Source: Cloacimonetes bacterium UBA5614
GTDB taxonomy: Bacteria; Cloacimonadota; Cloacimonadia; Cloacimonadales; Cloacimonadaceae
Direction of reading: 5' to 3'
DNA: 64,000 nucleotides
Assembly (NCBI GenBank): GCA_002424605.1
Contig: DIKQ01000005.1
Coordinates: forward strand, 364,298 to 428,297
Part shown: positions 16,209 to 26,100 of the stretch, piece after piece
How the letters are laid out: each line of letters begins with the position of its first letter
Numbering within the stretch: the stretch's first letter is position 1
Notes under the pieces: model-generated
The model's database searches: none
What the model was told of the DNA's origin: nothing
The model's input: only the letters and a program-made list of their open reading frames with translations
Translations under genes and position numbers: made by a program

Positions 16209-17330
16209 TTATTTTATATCCTCTTGCGGAAGCCTGACTGTAAAGACTGTTCCTCTCGGATGATTGGATTCGTGTTCAATCGTCCCTTTGTGTTCGTGCA
16301 CCAGTTTCTGGGTGATGGCAAGACCCAGGCCTGTGCCGGATCTCTTGCCTTCCGTCTGGAACGGACTGAACAGATTGTTCTTAATATGTTCCGGCACTCC
16401 GCGACCGTCATCGCTTACAGATATGATTAGGAAGCCGCTGTCCATCCGGGCTCCAATCCTGATATAGCCATCCACTGTCATAGCTTCAGAGCTGTTTTTC
16501 AGCAGATTGATGATAACCCTGCGGATTTTGGATTCGTCAAAGAACACATCCTGCTGCACCTGGTTATTTAGCTCAAACCTGATATCCCTGCCGGCAAGAG
16601 TGGGTTCAAAGGTATCCCTGATTTCGTTAAGGAATGAATCCAGTTTCACCTTTTGAGGCGATATCGGAGTTTGTTTTCCTCTGGCAAAATCCAGGATTTC
16701 CAGCACCATCTGTTCTATGCTTTTGGATTGCCGGACAATGCTTTCGGCAAATTCCTTGGTATCCGGACAGAGGTTTTCCACCAGCTCGGCTGTCAAAGAT
16801 ATTACATTCAGGGGTGTTTTGATATCGTGCATGATTTTGCTGGCAGCCATTCCGATAGCCATCAGGCGGTTCTGGGCTATGAGTTTTTCCATGACTTCGG
16901 CAAATTTCTGGTTGGTATCGCGCAATCTCCAGGACAGCGTTCTGATGAGATTGAACAGCACTTTGGGATTGGTGTAGGCGATATTGAGGAATCTTTCCTT
17001 CGGAATGACCAGCAGTTCGACATTATCCCGTGACACGACATTGGCGCTACGGGGCTCATTGTCTATCAGAGCCATTTCGCCGAAGAACTCACCCGGCTGC
17101 ATGACCTTGAGCTGGGCGACCATATTATCGTCTTTCTCCGCCAGTTCCTTGTTTATCTCCACGGAACCCTTGACTATCACAAACAGGCTGTCTCCCAGGG
17201 CATGTTCTGAGATAACTGATGCGCCGGTTGGTATGGTGATGGTCTCAGCACCCTCAATAACTGTGGTGATTTCTTCCTCGGACATATTGTCAAACAGCTT
17301 GCAGCTGCGATAAAAACTCATATCCATCAT
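16209..17330 (-). CDS. Soluble histidine kinase with cyclic-nucleotide-binding domain
   Basis: The 373-residue protein joins an N-terminal CRP-like cyclic-nucleotide-binding domain (about 10-130) to a histidine kinase core. The phosphate-binding cassette FFGEMALIDNEPRSANV keeps the glutamate and arginine needed for cAMP or cGMP contact. The kinase has an H-box HDIKTPLNVI, N-box NLLKNSSEAM, and ATP-lid motifs DDGRGVP and GTGLGLAI. No membrane segment is seen, so it should sense inside the cell. No response regulator lies nearby; an orphan kinase. Start ATG 17330 follows GGGGG; ATG codons at 17327 and 17321 are close alternatives. Confidence 0.9.
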   Translation of the reverse strand: MMDMSFYRSCKLFDNMSEEEITTVIEGAETITIPTGASVISEHALGDSLFVIVKGSVEINKELAEKDDNMVAQLKVMQPGEFFGEMALIDNEPRSANVVSRDNVELLVIPKERFLNIAYTNPKVLFNLIRTLSWRLRDTNQKFAEVMEKLIAQNRLMAIGMAASKIMHDIKTPLNVISLTAELVENLCPDTKEFAESIVRQSKSIEQMVLEILDFARGKQTPISPQKVKLDSFLNEIRDTFEPTLAGRDIRFELNNQVQQDVFFDESKIRRVIINLLKNSSEAMTVDGYIRIGARMDSGFLIISVSDDGRGVPEHIKNNLFSPFQTEGKRSGTGLGLAITQKLVHEHKGTIEHESNHPRGTVFTVRLPQEDIK

Positions 17331-17694
17331 TATTACCCCCGGAACAGTATTCTGCTGACGCATTCAATTTTACACAATGTAATTTTAAAACAAATAACCA
17401 ATCTTTTCATAGCATTTCATAAGAAATATTATATCACTCCTGTGTCAAGGATTTTATCTGCTTTACAGCTTTCCAGCTTGCCACGTGGGATCCTCCTGGG
17501 ATCCTCCTGGGGTCCACCTGGGCTGAACCCAGGTGGATGCCGGGTGGATGTCAGGGAGTAAATAACAGGGAAACATGTCCTTTTTCTTGACATTTTGGGT
17601 GATGGCAATGCTTTGTGGAAAGGGCGTATAGCTTTGATGAAAATATCTGAAAAGCATGATTGCGCTATACAGCAAGAAAGAAGCCGGGTGGGAG
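17331..17694. other. Divergent intergenic region
   Basis: This gap separates the histidine kinase (minus) from the vitamin B6 kinase-like gene (plus). It contains the 11-bp phased element at 17485-17556. AT-rich DNA at 17365-17450 could hold the kinase promoter. Nothing else recognisable is present. Confidence 0.55.
17485..17556. repeat. 11-bp phased inverted-tandem element, copy 2
   Basis: Units read GTGGGATCCTC, CTGGGATCCTC, CTGGGGTCCAC, CTGGGCTGAAC, then inverted CCAGGTGGATG and CCGGGTGGATG, each exactly 11 bp. At the polarity switch TCCACCTGGG (17513-17522) and CCCAGGTGGA (17528-17537) form a perfect 10-bp stem with a CTGAA loop. The unit sequence is unlike copies 1, 3 and 4 but the plan is the same. 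Confidence 0.82.
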
Positions 17695-18561
17695 ATGAAT
17701 AAGAGAATCGCAAACCAACAGCTTGATTCAGTGCGCAGAGTGCTGGCAATCAATGATTTATCAGGACACAGCCATACATCCCTGATGGCGGTTATTCCCA
17801 TCATGAGCCGGTTTGGAATAGCCGTCACAGCCCTGCCCACCGCCATCCTCTCCTCCAATACTGAACACGGTGGATTTGTCCTGGCAGATATGACACCCCA
17901 CCTGAATAGCTTTATCAGTCACTGGGCAACTATGAAACTGTCCTTTACCGCCATTTACAGCGGATTTTTGGGGTCTGAACAACAGGTGGAAATTGTCCTC
18001 AGGGCTATGGAAACATTCGGGAAAAAGCAGACCCTGGTTGTGGTTGACCCCGTTATGGCAGACAATGGCAAGCTCTACCCCTGTTTTAATAAATCCATTA
18101 TCCAGTCTATGCAGAGGCTTGTCGCTCATGCCGACCTGATTACTCCCAATCTGACAGAGGCAGCTTTCCTGCTGGGAGAACCTTTTAAGCAAAATCTCAG
18201 CTTCCGTGAAGCCAAAACCTGGTGCAGAAGATTAGCCGGTCTGGGACCCCGTATGGTGCTGATTACCAATGTCGCCCTGCAAAAGGAATCCGGCAGGACA
18301 TCGGTAATTGCTTATGACAGCTGGTCGGATAGCTTCAAACGAAGCGTCTGCAGCTATCTCCCGGTCAATTATCCCGGTACAGGCGATATCTTCACCAGTG
18401 TCCTGACAGCACTGCTTTTGAATGATACAGAGCTGTTTGACGCCGTCAGCCGGACTGTCCGGTTCGTCAGTAAAGCTATGAAGATTACCATCCAAGCCGG
18501 CACCCCGCCCAATGACGGCATTGCCCTGGAACAGGCGCTTGCCTTTTTGCCCCGCTTGTGA
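17695..18561 (+). CDS. Pyridoxal/pyridoxamine kinase-like protein (ribokinase fold)
   Basis: The 288-residue protein resembles PdxY/PdxK: opening VLAINDLSGHSHTSL, the switch-like ALPTAILSSNTEHGG, VVVDPVMADNG, ITPNLTEAAFLLG and the anion-hole NYPGTGDIF with the catalytic aspartate. It should phosphorylate pyridoxal, pyridoxine or pyridoxamine to the 5'-phosphates in B6 salvage; hydroxymethylpyrimidine kinases are less similar. The start is uncertain: ATG 17695 has GGTGGGAG just before it, and an ATG at 17656 is in frame. The next gene follows after 16 bases. Confidence 0.88.
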   Translation: MNKRIANQQLDSVRRVLAINDLSGHSHTSLMAVIPIMSRFGIAVTALPTAILSSNTEHGGFVLADMTPHLNSFISHWATMKLSFTAIYSGFLGSEQQVEIVLRAMETFGKKQTLVVVDPVMADNGKLYPCFNKSIIQSMQRLVAHADLITPNLTEAAFLLGEPFKQNLSFREAKTWCRRLAGLGPRMVLITNVALQKESGRTSVIAYDSWSDSFKRSVCSYLPVNYPGTGDIFTSVLTALLLNDTELFDAVSRTVRFVSKAMKITIQAGTPPNDGIALEQALAFLPRL

Positions 18562-18577
18562 ACAGGTGAGGAAGCCC

Positions 18578-19429
18578 GTGAAAGCCAACCTGAGAGAAAA
18601 ACCCTACTCCCGAATCTGCGTGACAGACCTGGACGGGACGCTTCTGAACTGCGAACACGAAATCAGCCCGCCCAATCTCTCGGCTTTGAAAGAACTGGGT
18701 GAAATGGGTGTCTGCAGGGTTGCAGCCACAGGCAGGTCGCTGTATTCGCTCCGAAAAGTGCTTACCGCCGATGTTCCGTTTGACTACGCTATTTTCAGCA
18801 CCGGAGCAGGCATGATGAACTGGAAAACGCAGGAAATCATCCTTGCCAGGCACATTGACGTGACTATGGTGGAAAAGACATTCAGAAAACTGGTGAAACT
18901 GGGGGAAGATTTTATGCTGCATGCTCCCATCCCGGAAAATCATCGCTTTCTGGCTGTGCAGGGCAGAAATCTGGCGGACTTTAACCGCAGGATAAGCATC
19001 TATCAGCCCTTTGGTGAAGTCTGGAACGGCGTCTATCCCCTGCCCTGGCAGGAAGCTGCCCAGTTTCTGGTAATTGCGGACGGAATGGACGAAGCTCTCT
19101 GCCTGCATCTTTCCAAGCTTTTGGCACCCCTCAAAGTGGTTCGCACCACCTCTCCCCTGGACCATGTTTCCCTCTGGATAGAGATTTTTTCGCCTGAGGT
19201 GTCCAAAGGCAGCGCTGTTCAATACCTGATGGATGCGCTGGGAATCGAACCCGCTGATGTAATGGCGGTGGGAAACGACTATAACGATGTCGACATGCTG
19301 AAACTTACAAAGCGGTCTTATGTGACGTCCAATGCTCCCGAACCACTGAAGAGAATCTATCAGGTTGTATCGGATTATAACAACCATGGCTTTGCTGAAG
19401 CAGTAAGCGACTGGCGCACATCATTCTGA
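18578..19429 (+). CDS. HAD-superfamily (Cof-type) phosphatase
   Basis: The 283-residue protein has the HAD motifs TDLDGTLL (nucleophile D17), ATGRS, a lysine in SKGSAVQYL, and GNDYNDVDML. The cap domain inserted between motifs II and III marks the Cof/IIB group, which dephosphorylates sugar phosphates, flavin phosphates or pyridoxal phosphate. Being directly downstream of a B6 kinase-like gene, PLP phosphatase activity is conceivable. I choose the GTG at 18578 because GGTGAGG lies 6 bases upstream; an upstream ATG would overlap the previous gene by 50 bases. Confidence 0.88.
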   Translation: MKANLREKPYSRICVTDLDGTLLNCEHEISPPNLSALKELGEMGVCRVAATGRSLYSLRKVLTADVPFDYAIFSTGAGMMNWKTQEIILARHIDVTMVEKTFRKLVKLGEDFMLHAPIPENHRFLAVQGRNLADFNRRISIYQPFGEVWNGVYPLPWQEAAQFLVIADGMDEALCLHLSKLLAPLKVVRTTSPLDHVSLWIEIFSPEVSKGSAVQYLMDALGIEPADVMAVGNDYNDVDMLKLTKRSYVTSNAPEPLKRIYQVVSDYNNHGFAEAVSDWRTSF

Positions 19430-19484
19430 AAGAAATATCCTTTATGCATATAAGAAATATAGTAGTGAGAGGTGTGATTGTCTT

Positions 19485-19814
19485 ATGAAGACAATAGTTC
19501 TGCTCCTGTGCTCCAATATCTTTATGACCTTTGCCTGGTATGGACACCTGAAATACCGCCAGGCGCCGATTTTTACGGTAATAGTTATCAGTTGGCTCAT
19601 CGCCTTTGCCGAATACTGCTTTCAGGTGCCTGCCAACCGCATCGGCAGCTATCAGTACAGCGTTGCCCAGCTTAAGACCATCCAGGAAGTCATCACTCTG
19701 GTCGTATTCTCCGTCTTCTCGGTCTTCTACCTGAAGGAAAGCTTCAAGTGGAACTATATGGTCGGGTTTTTCTTTATCATCCTGGCTGTTTTCTTTATCT
19801 TTAAAAAATGGTAA
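19485..19814 (+). CDS. DMT-like small membrane protein (DUF486)
   Basis: The 109-residue protein has four hydrophobic helices and the DUF486 family signature: IFMTFAWYGHLK near the start, CFQVPANRIGSYQYSVAQLK in the middle and MVGFFFIILAVFF at the end. It is related to small multidrug resistance/DMT proteins; no substrate is known. It sits 16 bases before a single-pass protein gene and 55 bases after the HAD gene. The ribosome site is weak. Confidence 0.88.
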   Translation: MKTIVLLLCSNIFMTFAWYGHLKYRQAPIFTVIVISWLIAFAEYCFQVPANRIGSYQYSVAQLKTIQEVITLVVFSVFSVFYLKESFKWNYMVGFFFIILAVFFIFKKW

Positions 19815-19830
19815 GCTAAGCGAGGATGCT

Positions 19831-21045
19831 ATGAAGATAATCAGATGGCTGCTGCCTGTCCTGGTAGTCGTTTTTCTGGCAAGTCTGTTTACTGTCTGGA
19901 ATATGTTTGGCTGGCTTTTGCGCAGCGTGGATAATCCCGAACCGGGGGACAGCAATCTTGCCTTCGTGGGCAAAGACCCAAGGTTCTATAACCATAGCAG
20001 TGCTTGCCAAAACGCTGACGGCACCCTTGCCATCGCCTCTGCGTTGTCCGACCGAAAAAGTACCCGGGATGCTGTCTCCATTATCCGGTTGGCAGCCGAT
20101 GGCTCGTTTGCTGGAGAGCATGTCTTCACCTTTGCCCGTCCTTCCTTCTGGAGCGTTGTGCCGTGGTTCCTGCGCGGGGGCAAGGGACATCAATATCTCA
20201 GGATTGTGGGTTTGGAAGCAAATCAGAATGGCTATTACCTGCTGCTAACCCGCCAAAAGGGAGACAAGCAAGAACCATTTATCCTTGAGTTAAACGACAG
20301 CGGTGAGCTTACCAAACAAACACCCATACCACTGCATATAGAGGCCGGCGCACAAATGACCGCCCTGCTGCAGGACGGTTACGCCTATCTGGTATTTCTG
20401 AACAATTCAGAAAAGCTGCTTAACCTTGCCATGGTAAATCTTGCTACCGCTGAAGTCTTAATGAACCCGATGCTTTTCTACAAACAGCGCAATCTCAGCA
20501 TAAACGCCGTTGCGGCAAATCCGGCAGACACCACAATTTCGATAACGGCATATGATGATGAGAAGGGTTGCTCCTTTTACCAATATACCCCCGCGACCGA
20601 CCTGAAAGAATACTTCCGTACCGCTCCGGGCTCGGAATTCACCGTGCTGAAACATATCGGGGACAGGCTCATCAGTGTAATCAGGGAGGATTCGCTATTG
20701 GAAGTGATGGACCTGATAATCTTTGACAAGCCGGTGATTGCCGTCCTCGACACCTTGCCGGGCATAGATTTTCGCGCCACAGATATTACCGAACTGGATG
20801 GCGACTTTTATGTCAGCCTGGATTTTTCCTTGCAAAATGCTGAAAAGAACACCCAAAACATCCAGGTGCGAAAGTATGCCAAGGACGGCTCAAAGTCACT
20901 TCCTTACCTGATTCAGGGCAGGGACTATGAGACCGCCAAAGGCATATTCCCCACGTCAGACGGTCATCTGATTGTCATCGGAAACAGCAGCAGCCGGCAG
21001 GCTGATAAAGGACCCCGCGTTTTCACCAGCAAGTTCCGTATGTAA
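19831..21045 (+). CDS. Membrane-anchored protein of unknown function
   Basis: The 404-residue protein has one N-terminal membrane helix (about 5-28, LLPVLVVVFLASLF) and a long extracytoplasmic region made mostly of beta-strand-like segments with repeating D/N-G turns (NADGTLAIA, AADGSFAGE, KDGSKSLPYL, TSDGHLIVIG), which suggests a beta-propeller. I do not recognise a family. Translation is supported by a CGAGG site upstream. It lies between the DUF486 gene and the phosphate transporter gene in the same direction. Confidence 0.7.
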   Translation: MKIIRWLLPVLVVVFLASLFTVWNMFGWLLRSVDNPEPGDSNLAFVGKDPRFYNHSSACQNADGTLAIASALSDRKSTRDAVSIIRLAADGSFAGEHVFTFARPSFWSVVPWFLRGGKGHQYLRIVGLEANQNGYYLLLTRQKGDKQEPFILELNDSGELTKQTPIPLHIEAGAQMTALLQDGYAYLVFLNNSEKLLNLAMVNLATAEVLMNPMLFYKQRNLSINAVAANPADTTISITAYDDEKGCSFYQYTPATDLKEYFRTAPGSEFTVLKHIGDRLISVIREDSLLEVMDLIIFDKPVIAVLDTLPGIDFRATDITELDGDFYVSLDFSLQNAEKNTQNIQVRKYAKDGSKSLPYLIQGRDYETAKGIFPTSDGHLIVIGNSSSRQADKGPRVFTSKFRM

Positions 21046-21118
21046 CTATTGCTTGACGGGAAGGTTACACTGCATTGATGTTGCTTTTAAAGATTTAAGC
21101 TAAACCACAGGTGAGGAA

Positions 21119-22615
21119 ATGGGATTTTTGTTTCTGACCAGCGGACTGTTTCTGGGCTGGTCACTCGGCGCTAACGACCACGGCAATGTATTCGGAGCTG
21201 CGGTTCAGACCAAGATGATGCGTTTCCGTTTTGCAGCGTTAATCGGCAGTATCTTTGTCGTCCTCGGCGCTGTAATGGAAGGAAGCGGTGGTGCGGCAAC
21301 CCTGAACCAACTGGGTTCTGTCAATGCCCCGGCTGGTACTTTTACCGTAGCGCTTGCTACAGCCCTGTCTGTAGCTCTGATGACCAAACTGAAGCTCCCT
21401 GTCTCCACTTCCCAGGCAATCGTCGGAGCCATCATCGGCTGGAACTTGTTTTCAGATATGCTGACCGACTATTCCTCGCTGTTGCGGATTGTGACCAGCT
21501 GGGTTGCAGCGCCGATTCTGGCGGGCTTATTCGCTTTCCTCATCTATCATCTCTTCCGGCACATTCTGAATAACACTAAGATTCATCTTCTGCACCTGGA
21601 CAACTACAACCGCTGGGGATTCATCATCGTGGGCGCTTTCGGGGCATACAGTCTAGGCGCCAACAACATAGCCAATGTGGTGGGAATCTTTGAAAACATC
21701 TCGCCTTTCAGGGATTTGAATCTCTTTAATACCATCCACATATCTGGCATACAGCAGCTTTATTTCTGGGGTGGCGTCTCTGTTGCAGTGGGGATTTACA
21801 CCTATTCCCGAAAGGTTATTATGACTGTCGGCTCGGACTTGTATAAGCTGTCCCCCATCACAGGGCTTGCTGTGGTGCTGGCAGAATCACTCGTCCTGTT
21901 TCTGTTTGGTTCCAGGGGACTACAGCATCTCCTGCTGAGCTTGAACCTGCCCACCATTCCGCTGGTGCCGGTCTCTGCCACCCAGGCGGTAATCGGCGCA
22001 GTACTGGGTATCGGCCTGATAAAAGGCGGCAGGAACATCAATTTCAACACTTTAGGCAAGATATCAATCGGCTGGATTTCCGCTCCCTTGCTGGCTGGAA
22101 TCGTCACTTTTGTGCTGCTTTTCTTCGTTCAGAACGTCTTTGAACAGCCTGTAGTCAATCCCATCACCTACAAATTCCACAAACAGGAAATGATGGAACT
22201 GGAAAGGCGCGGAGTGAACCTGGACCTTCTGACGGAAGTGAACGGACGCACCTACAATAGCCAGCGCGAACTGAGCATAATCCTGGACGGAATTGAATCC
22301 CTCTCGCAAAAAGACAAGCTGACCATTGCCAAAGTCTCAGAAGTGCAGCGCCTGCAGATTGATTATGAAAAACTGCGCAGTAAACTGAAGCCGGATACTT
22401 TTACGGATATGCAGTGGAGCAACCTGGAGATCCTGGACGGCAGAACTTATATCCATATGTGGCAGTTGGAGGATGACCTCATCCTGCTCTCTGACGAATG
22501 GGAATTCAAGCCCAAATCACGCCGTACCCAAATCTTCAACGACAAATTGAGCGAGAAGTTTAATATCATCTTCAGCCAGTGCCAGATTCCGCCTGAAACC
22601 CCTGCCGCTGACTGA
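21119..22615 (+). CDS. PiT-family inorganic phosphate transporter with C-terminal extension
   Basis: The 498-residue protein has the two PiT signature repeats, GANDHGN (17-23) with PVSTSQAIVGAIIGW, and GANNIANVVG with VSATQAVIGAVLGIG, within about ten membrane segments. PiT carriers import metal-phosphate complexes with H+ or Na+. Membrane helices end near residue 340; the remaining 150 or so residues are hydrophilic and helical (SQKDKLTIAKVSEVQRLQI), unlike minimal PiT proteins, and may act as a regulatory domain in place of a separate PhoU-like partner. GTGAGG precedes the start. Confidence 0.9.
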   Translation: MGFLFLTSGLFLGWSLGANDHGNVFGAAVQTKMMRFRFAALIGSIFVVLGAVMEGSGGAATLNQLGSVNAPAGTFTVALATALSVALMTKLKLPVSTSQAIVGAIIGWNLFSDMLTDYSSLLRIVTSWVAAPILAGLFAFLIYHLFRHILNNTKIHLLHLDNYNRWGFIIVGAFGAYSLGANNIANVVGIFENISPFRDLNLFNTIHISGIQQLYFWGGVSVAVGIYTYSRKVIMTVGSDLYKLSPITGLAVVLAESLVLFLFGSRGLQHLLLSLNLPTIPLVPVSATQAVIGAVLGIGLIKGGRNINFNTLGKISIGWISAPLLAGIVTFVLLFFVQNVFEQPVVNPITYKFHKQEMMELERRGVNLDLLTEVNGRTYNSQRELSIILDGIESLSQKDKLTIAKVSEVQRLQIDYEKLRSKLKPDTFTDMQWSNLEILDGRTYIHMWQLEDDLILLSDEWEFKPKSRRTQIFNDKLSEKFNIIFSQCQIPPETPAAD

Positions 22616-23117
22616 TTTCATCCTTTTCCTTACGCTTTGCGCAATTTCGCATCCGGCTTTCCAAACCCGTTTCTTCCTCAGTTGTCCCTTGCTTGATGCG
22701 GGAACAATACGAGAGCGATACGAGGAGATTCCCCTCGTTGTCTCCTCGTTGTTATTAAGGATAACGGAACGGAATAGCCCATATAGTCTGTGGCTGATGT
22801 TTAAGCAAATAGGGCGGGCAATACTGAGTGACTTATGCTACGTTGTGAAAATTATAATATTTAGCATATCATTAACAGAATATAATTAGTTCTTGACCCG
22901 AAATGCCTCTCCTCCATAATGACAAAAAAGACAAATTTGTAGATGTTCAAATAGAAATGCTCTTCAAATAGCAACCTGCGCATGGCATCATAAAGAAGGA
23001 AAGTTTTGATTAAAAGATTATTAACTCTTGAAACTCAAGCATCAGACAAGCCGATTAATATTGTTGCCATAAGCTCAAATCTAGTAACCTCCAACCCAAC
23101 ATCGGGAGTAATCTGCC
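22616..23117. other. Intergenic region upstream of the glucan synthase
   Basis: Some 500 bases separate the PiT gene and the giant glucan synthase gene. They contain the 11-bp phased element at 22696-22752, then AT-rich DNA from 22840 to 23050 that may carry a promoter and a long leader; no strong consensus pair or riboswitch was recognised. Confidence 0.55.
22696..22752. repeat. 11-bp phased inverted-tandem element, copy 3
   Basis: Units ATGCGGGAACA, ATACGAGAGCG and ATACGAGGAGA are followed by inverted TTCCCCTCGTT and GTCTCCTCGTT, all 11 bp without a slip. It is preceded by CTTGATG and has the same 3+2 order and orientation as the copy at 31803, on the other side of the glucan synthase gene. 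Confidence 0.82.
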
Positions 23118-26100
23118 GTGAATCTGAATAAAAAAGGCATCCTCCGGAAAATTTCCCGTCTATGGTCACGCATAAATATAACTGGTTCAAATCTAAGATC
23201 TCCCCCAGCTGAGCTTCCCATAAGATCAGAACTATACAGCGCTTACCAAATGAAACAACATGGCAAGAATCTCGCCAAGGAACAACAGATTGACCCCCGC
23301 CGCCCGAAAGGGAATCTTATAACCAGACTGGCAGAAAATGAGCGACTGCTTTTGGAAGTCTACAATCTTTTGACAGAGGATGTAAAGGCAGATCGTAGAA
23401 TAACCCCGGCCAGTGAATGGCTGCTCGATAATTTTTATCTGATAGAAGAACAAATTCGTACTGCCAGAAGACACTTACCAAAGGGCTACAATCGGGAATT
23501 GCCGCACTTAATGAAAGGCCCGATGACAGGATATCCAAGGGTTTATGATATCGCTCTGGAAACAATTTCACTGGGGGATGGAAGGGTTGACCCAGAAAAT
23601 CTCAGCACTTTTGTAGCTTCTTTCCAGACAGTTACCAGCCTGAAATTAGGCGAACTTTGGGCCATCCCCATAATGCTGCGTTTAGCATTGATTGAAAACC
23701 TGAGGCGAATTTCCGCCCGAATAGCTGCCGACAGAATTGTTCGAAATCAGGCAGAATACTGGGCAAATCAGATGTTTGAAACTATCACAAAAAGTTCAAC
23801 AAACCTGATTTTAGTGATTGCTGATATGGCACGGTCGAATCCACCAATGGTAAGCGCATTTGTTGCGGACATGTCTCACCGTTTGCAAGGACAGGTGCCG
23901 GCGATGTCCCTGCCACTCAATTGGATGGAGCACTGGCTGTCTGAATCCGGACTTACTACAGAGCTTTTAGTCCGCGCCGAAAATCAGCAGCAGGCAGCAG
24001 ACCAAGTTTCCATGAGCAACAGTATTGGCAGCCTCCGCTTCCTGGGAGCAATGGACTGGCGTGAGTTTGTCGAGTCAATGAGCCAAGTGGAACAAATACT
24101 GATTGATGACCCTGCCGACGTATATAGCAGAATGGATTTTGCTACCCGTGATAGCTACCGCCATGTTGTGGAAAAGATTGCCAAGAAGAGTCACCATTCC
24201 GAGAGTGAAATCGCATACTTTGCCGTTCGACTGGCAAAGAAAGGCTCAACCAGTAAGGGAGGCGATCATCGTGAGGCGCACGTAGGTTATTATCTGATAG
24301 ACAAAGGACTGATCAAGCTGGAACACATGGCAAGAGTCCGCTTTTCCACTGCCCAGACTCTTCGGAAAGTAGGTAAAAGGTATCCCCTGGTCTTCTATCT
24401 CGGCTCAGTTGTTCTCTTCACATTGATATTCTCCGGTTTTTTAACATTGGTTGCGTTTTTGGATATAATAGAATCCTGGACGTTGATGCTATTTTGGTTC
24501 CTATCACTGTTAGTTTCAAGTCACCTTGCCATAGCTTTAGTGAATTGGGCTACTACCTTGCTTACAAATCCAAAGTTACTGCCACGTATGGACTTTTCTC
24601 AGGGAATCCCGCTGGAAATGCGCAGTCTTGTGGTTATTCCGGCCATGCTTTCAGGGATTCAAAATGTGGAATCTCTGATAAAAGCGCTGGAAGTCCGTTT
24701 TCTTGGTAATCAGGATGATAATCTCCTCTATGGACTCTTAACGGATTTTTATGACGCTGATACAGAAACAATGCCTGATGATGAATTACTAACTCAGCTT
24801 GCGAGGCAAAGAATCAATGAGTTAAACGAAAAATACGTAGATAAGCATAGAACGATTTTCTACCTGTTTCATCGTCCCCGGAGTTGGAACCCAATTGACA
24901 AGATATGGATGGGCTATGAACGCAAACGCGGTAAACTGGCAGATTTAAACGCATTACTGCGTGGAAGGGATAAAGGCAGTTTCTCAGATATTGTGGGTGA
25001 TACCTCTCTTTTGGCAAATGTGAAGTATGTCATTACCTTGGATACAGATACGCAACTTCCACGCGATTCAGCCCGGCAATTTATCGGAGCAATGGCACAT
25101 CCGCTCAATAAAGCACAATATGATAACAAGCTGAAAAGAGTAGTTGCCGGATATGGTATCCTGCAACCAAGAGTAGCAATCAGCATGTCTGGAGTCAATA
25201 AGTCCCTTTATAGCTCCCTTTGTGCCAGTGATCCCGGAATAGACCCCTACACACGCACTGTCTCGGATGTGTATCAAGACCTGTTTAGTGAAGGATCATT
25301 CATCGGAAAAGGTATCTATGAAGTTGATATCTTCGAACAAGTTATGGGTAACCGTTTCCCGGAAAATCGTATCTTGAGCCACGATCTTCTGGAAGGATGT
25401 TATGCCAGGTCAGGACTGATGACAGATGTTCAGTTATATGAGGAATACCCTTCGTGTTATAGCGCTGACGTAAGCCGCCGTCATCGCTGGATTCGGGGTG
25501 ACTGGCAGGCTGGACAATGGATGCTGCCAAAAGTACCTGGGGTTGATGGGCGCTTGCAAAAGAACCCACTATCTCTATTGTCCCGCTGGAAGATTTTTGA
25601 TAATCTGCGGAGAAGCTTACACGCTGCAGCATTAATACTTATGCTGCTACTGGGATGGACAGTTTTATCTTCCCCTTTGTTCTGGACTCTGGCAGGAATA
25701 GGTATCATAGTTATACCTTCCTTGATTGCTGCAGTTGTGAGTGCTCTGATTCAACCTGCAGATATGAGCCTGAGAGAGCATCTGGCAGCAGAATTTGTCT
25801 CAACACGCCGTCGTCTTGCCGAAGCTGCTTTCAATCTTGTCTGCCTGCCTTACGAATCGTTTTACAGCCTGGATGCCATTGTTCGTACTGTCTGGCGGTT
25901 ACTGATCACACACAAGAACCTCCTGGAATGGAATCCTTCGGGAAATTCAGACGATAGAAGCGGTTCCCGTCTGATTGATTCCTTCCGCAAAATGTGGGTA
26001 TCAACAGCTTTTGTCGTTTTAACAATGACAGTTTTAGCAATATATAGAGCAGATGCATTAATCACTGCTTTCCCCATTCTGCTGCTTTGGTTAGTGGCTC

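Noticed and set aside
18485..19387. Minus-strand open frame of 300 codons
   Set aside because: It lies wholly opposite the HAD phosphatase gene and reads as a low-complexity antisense translation.
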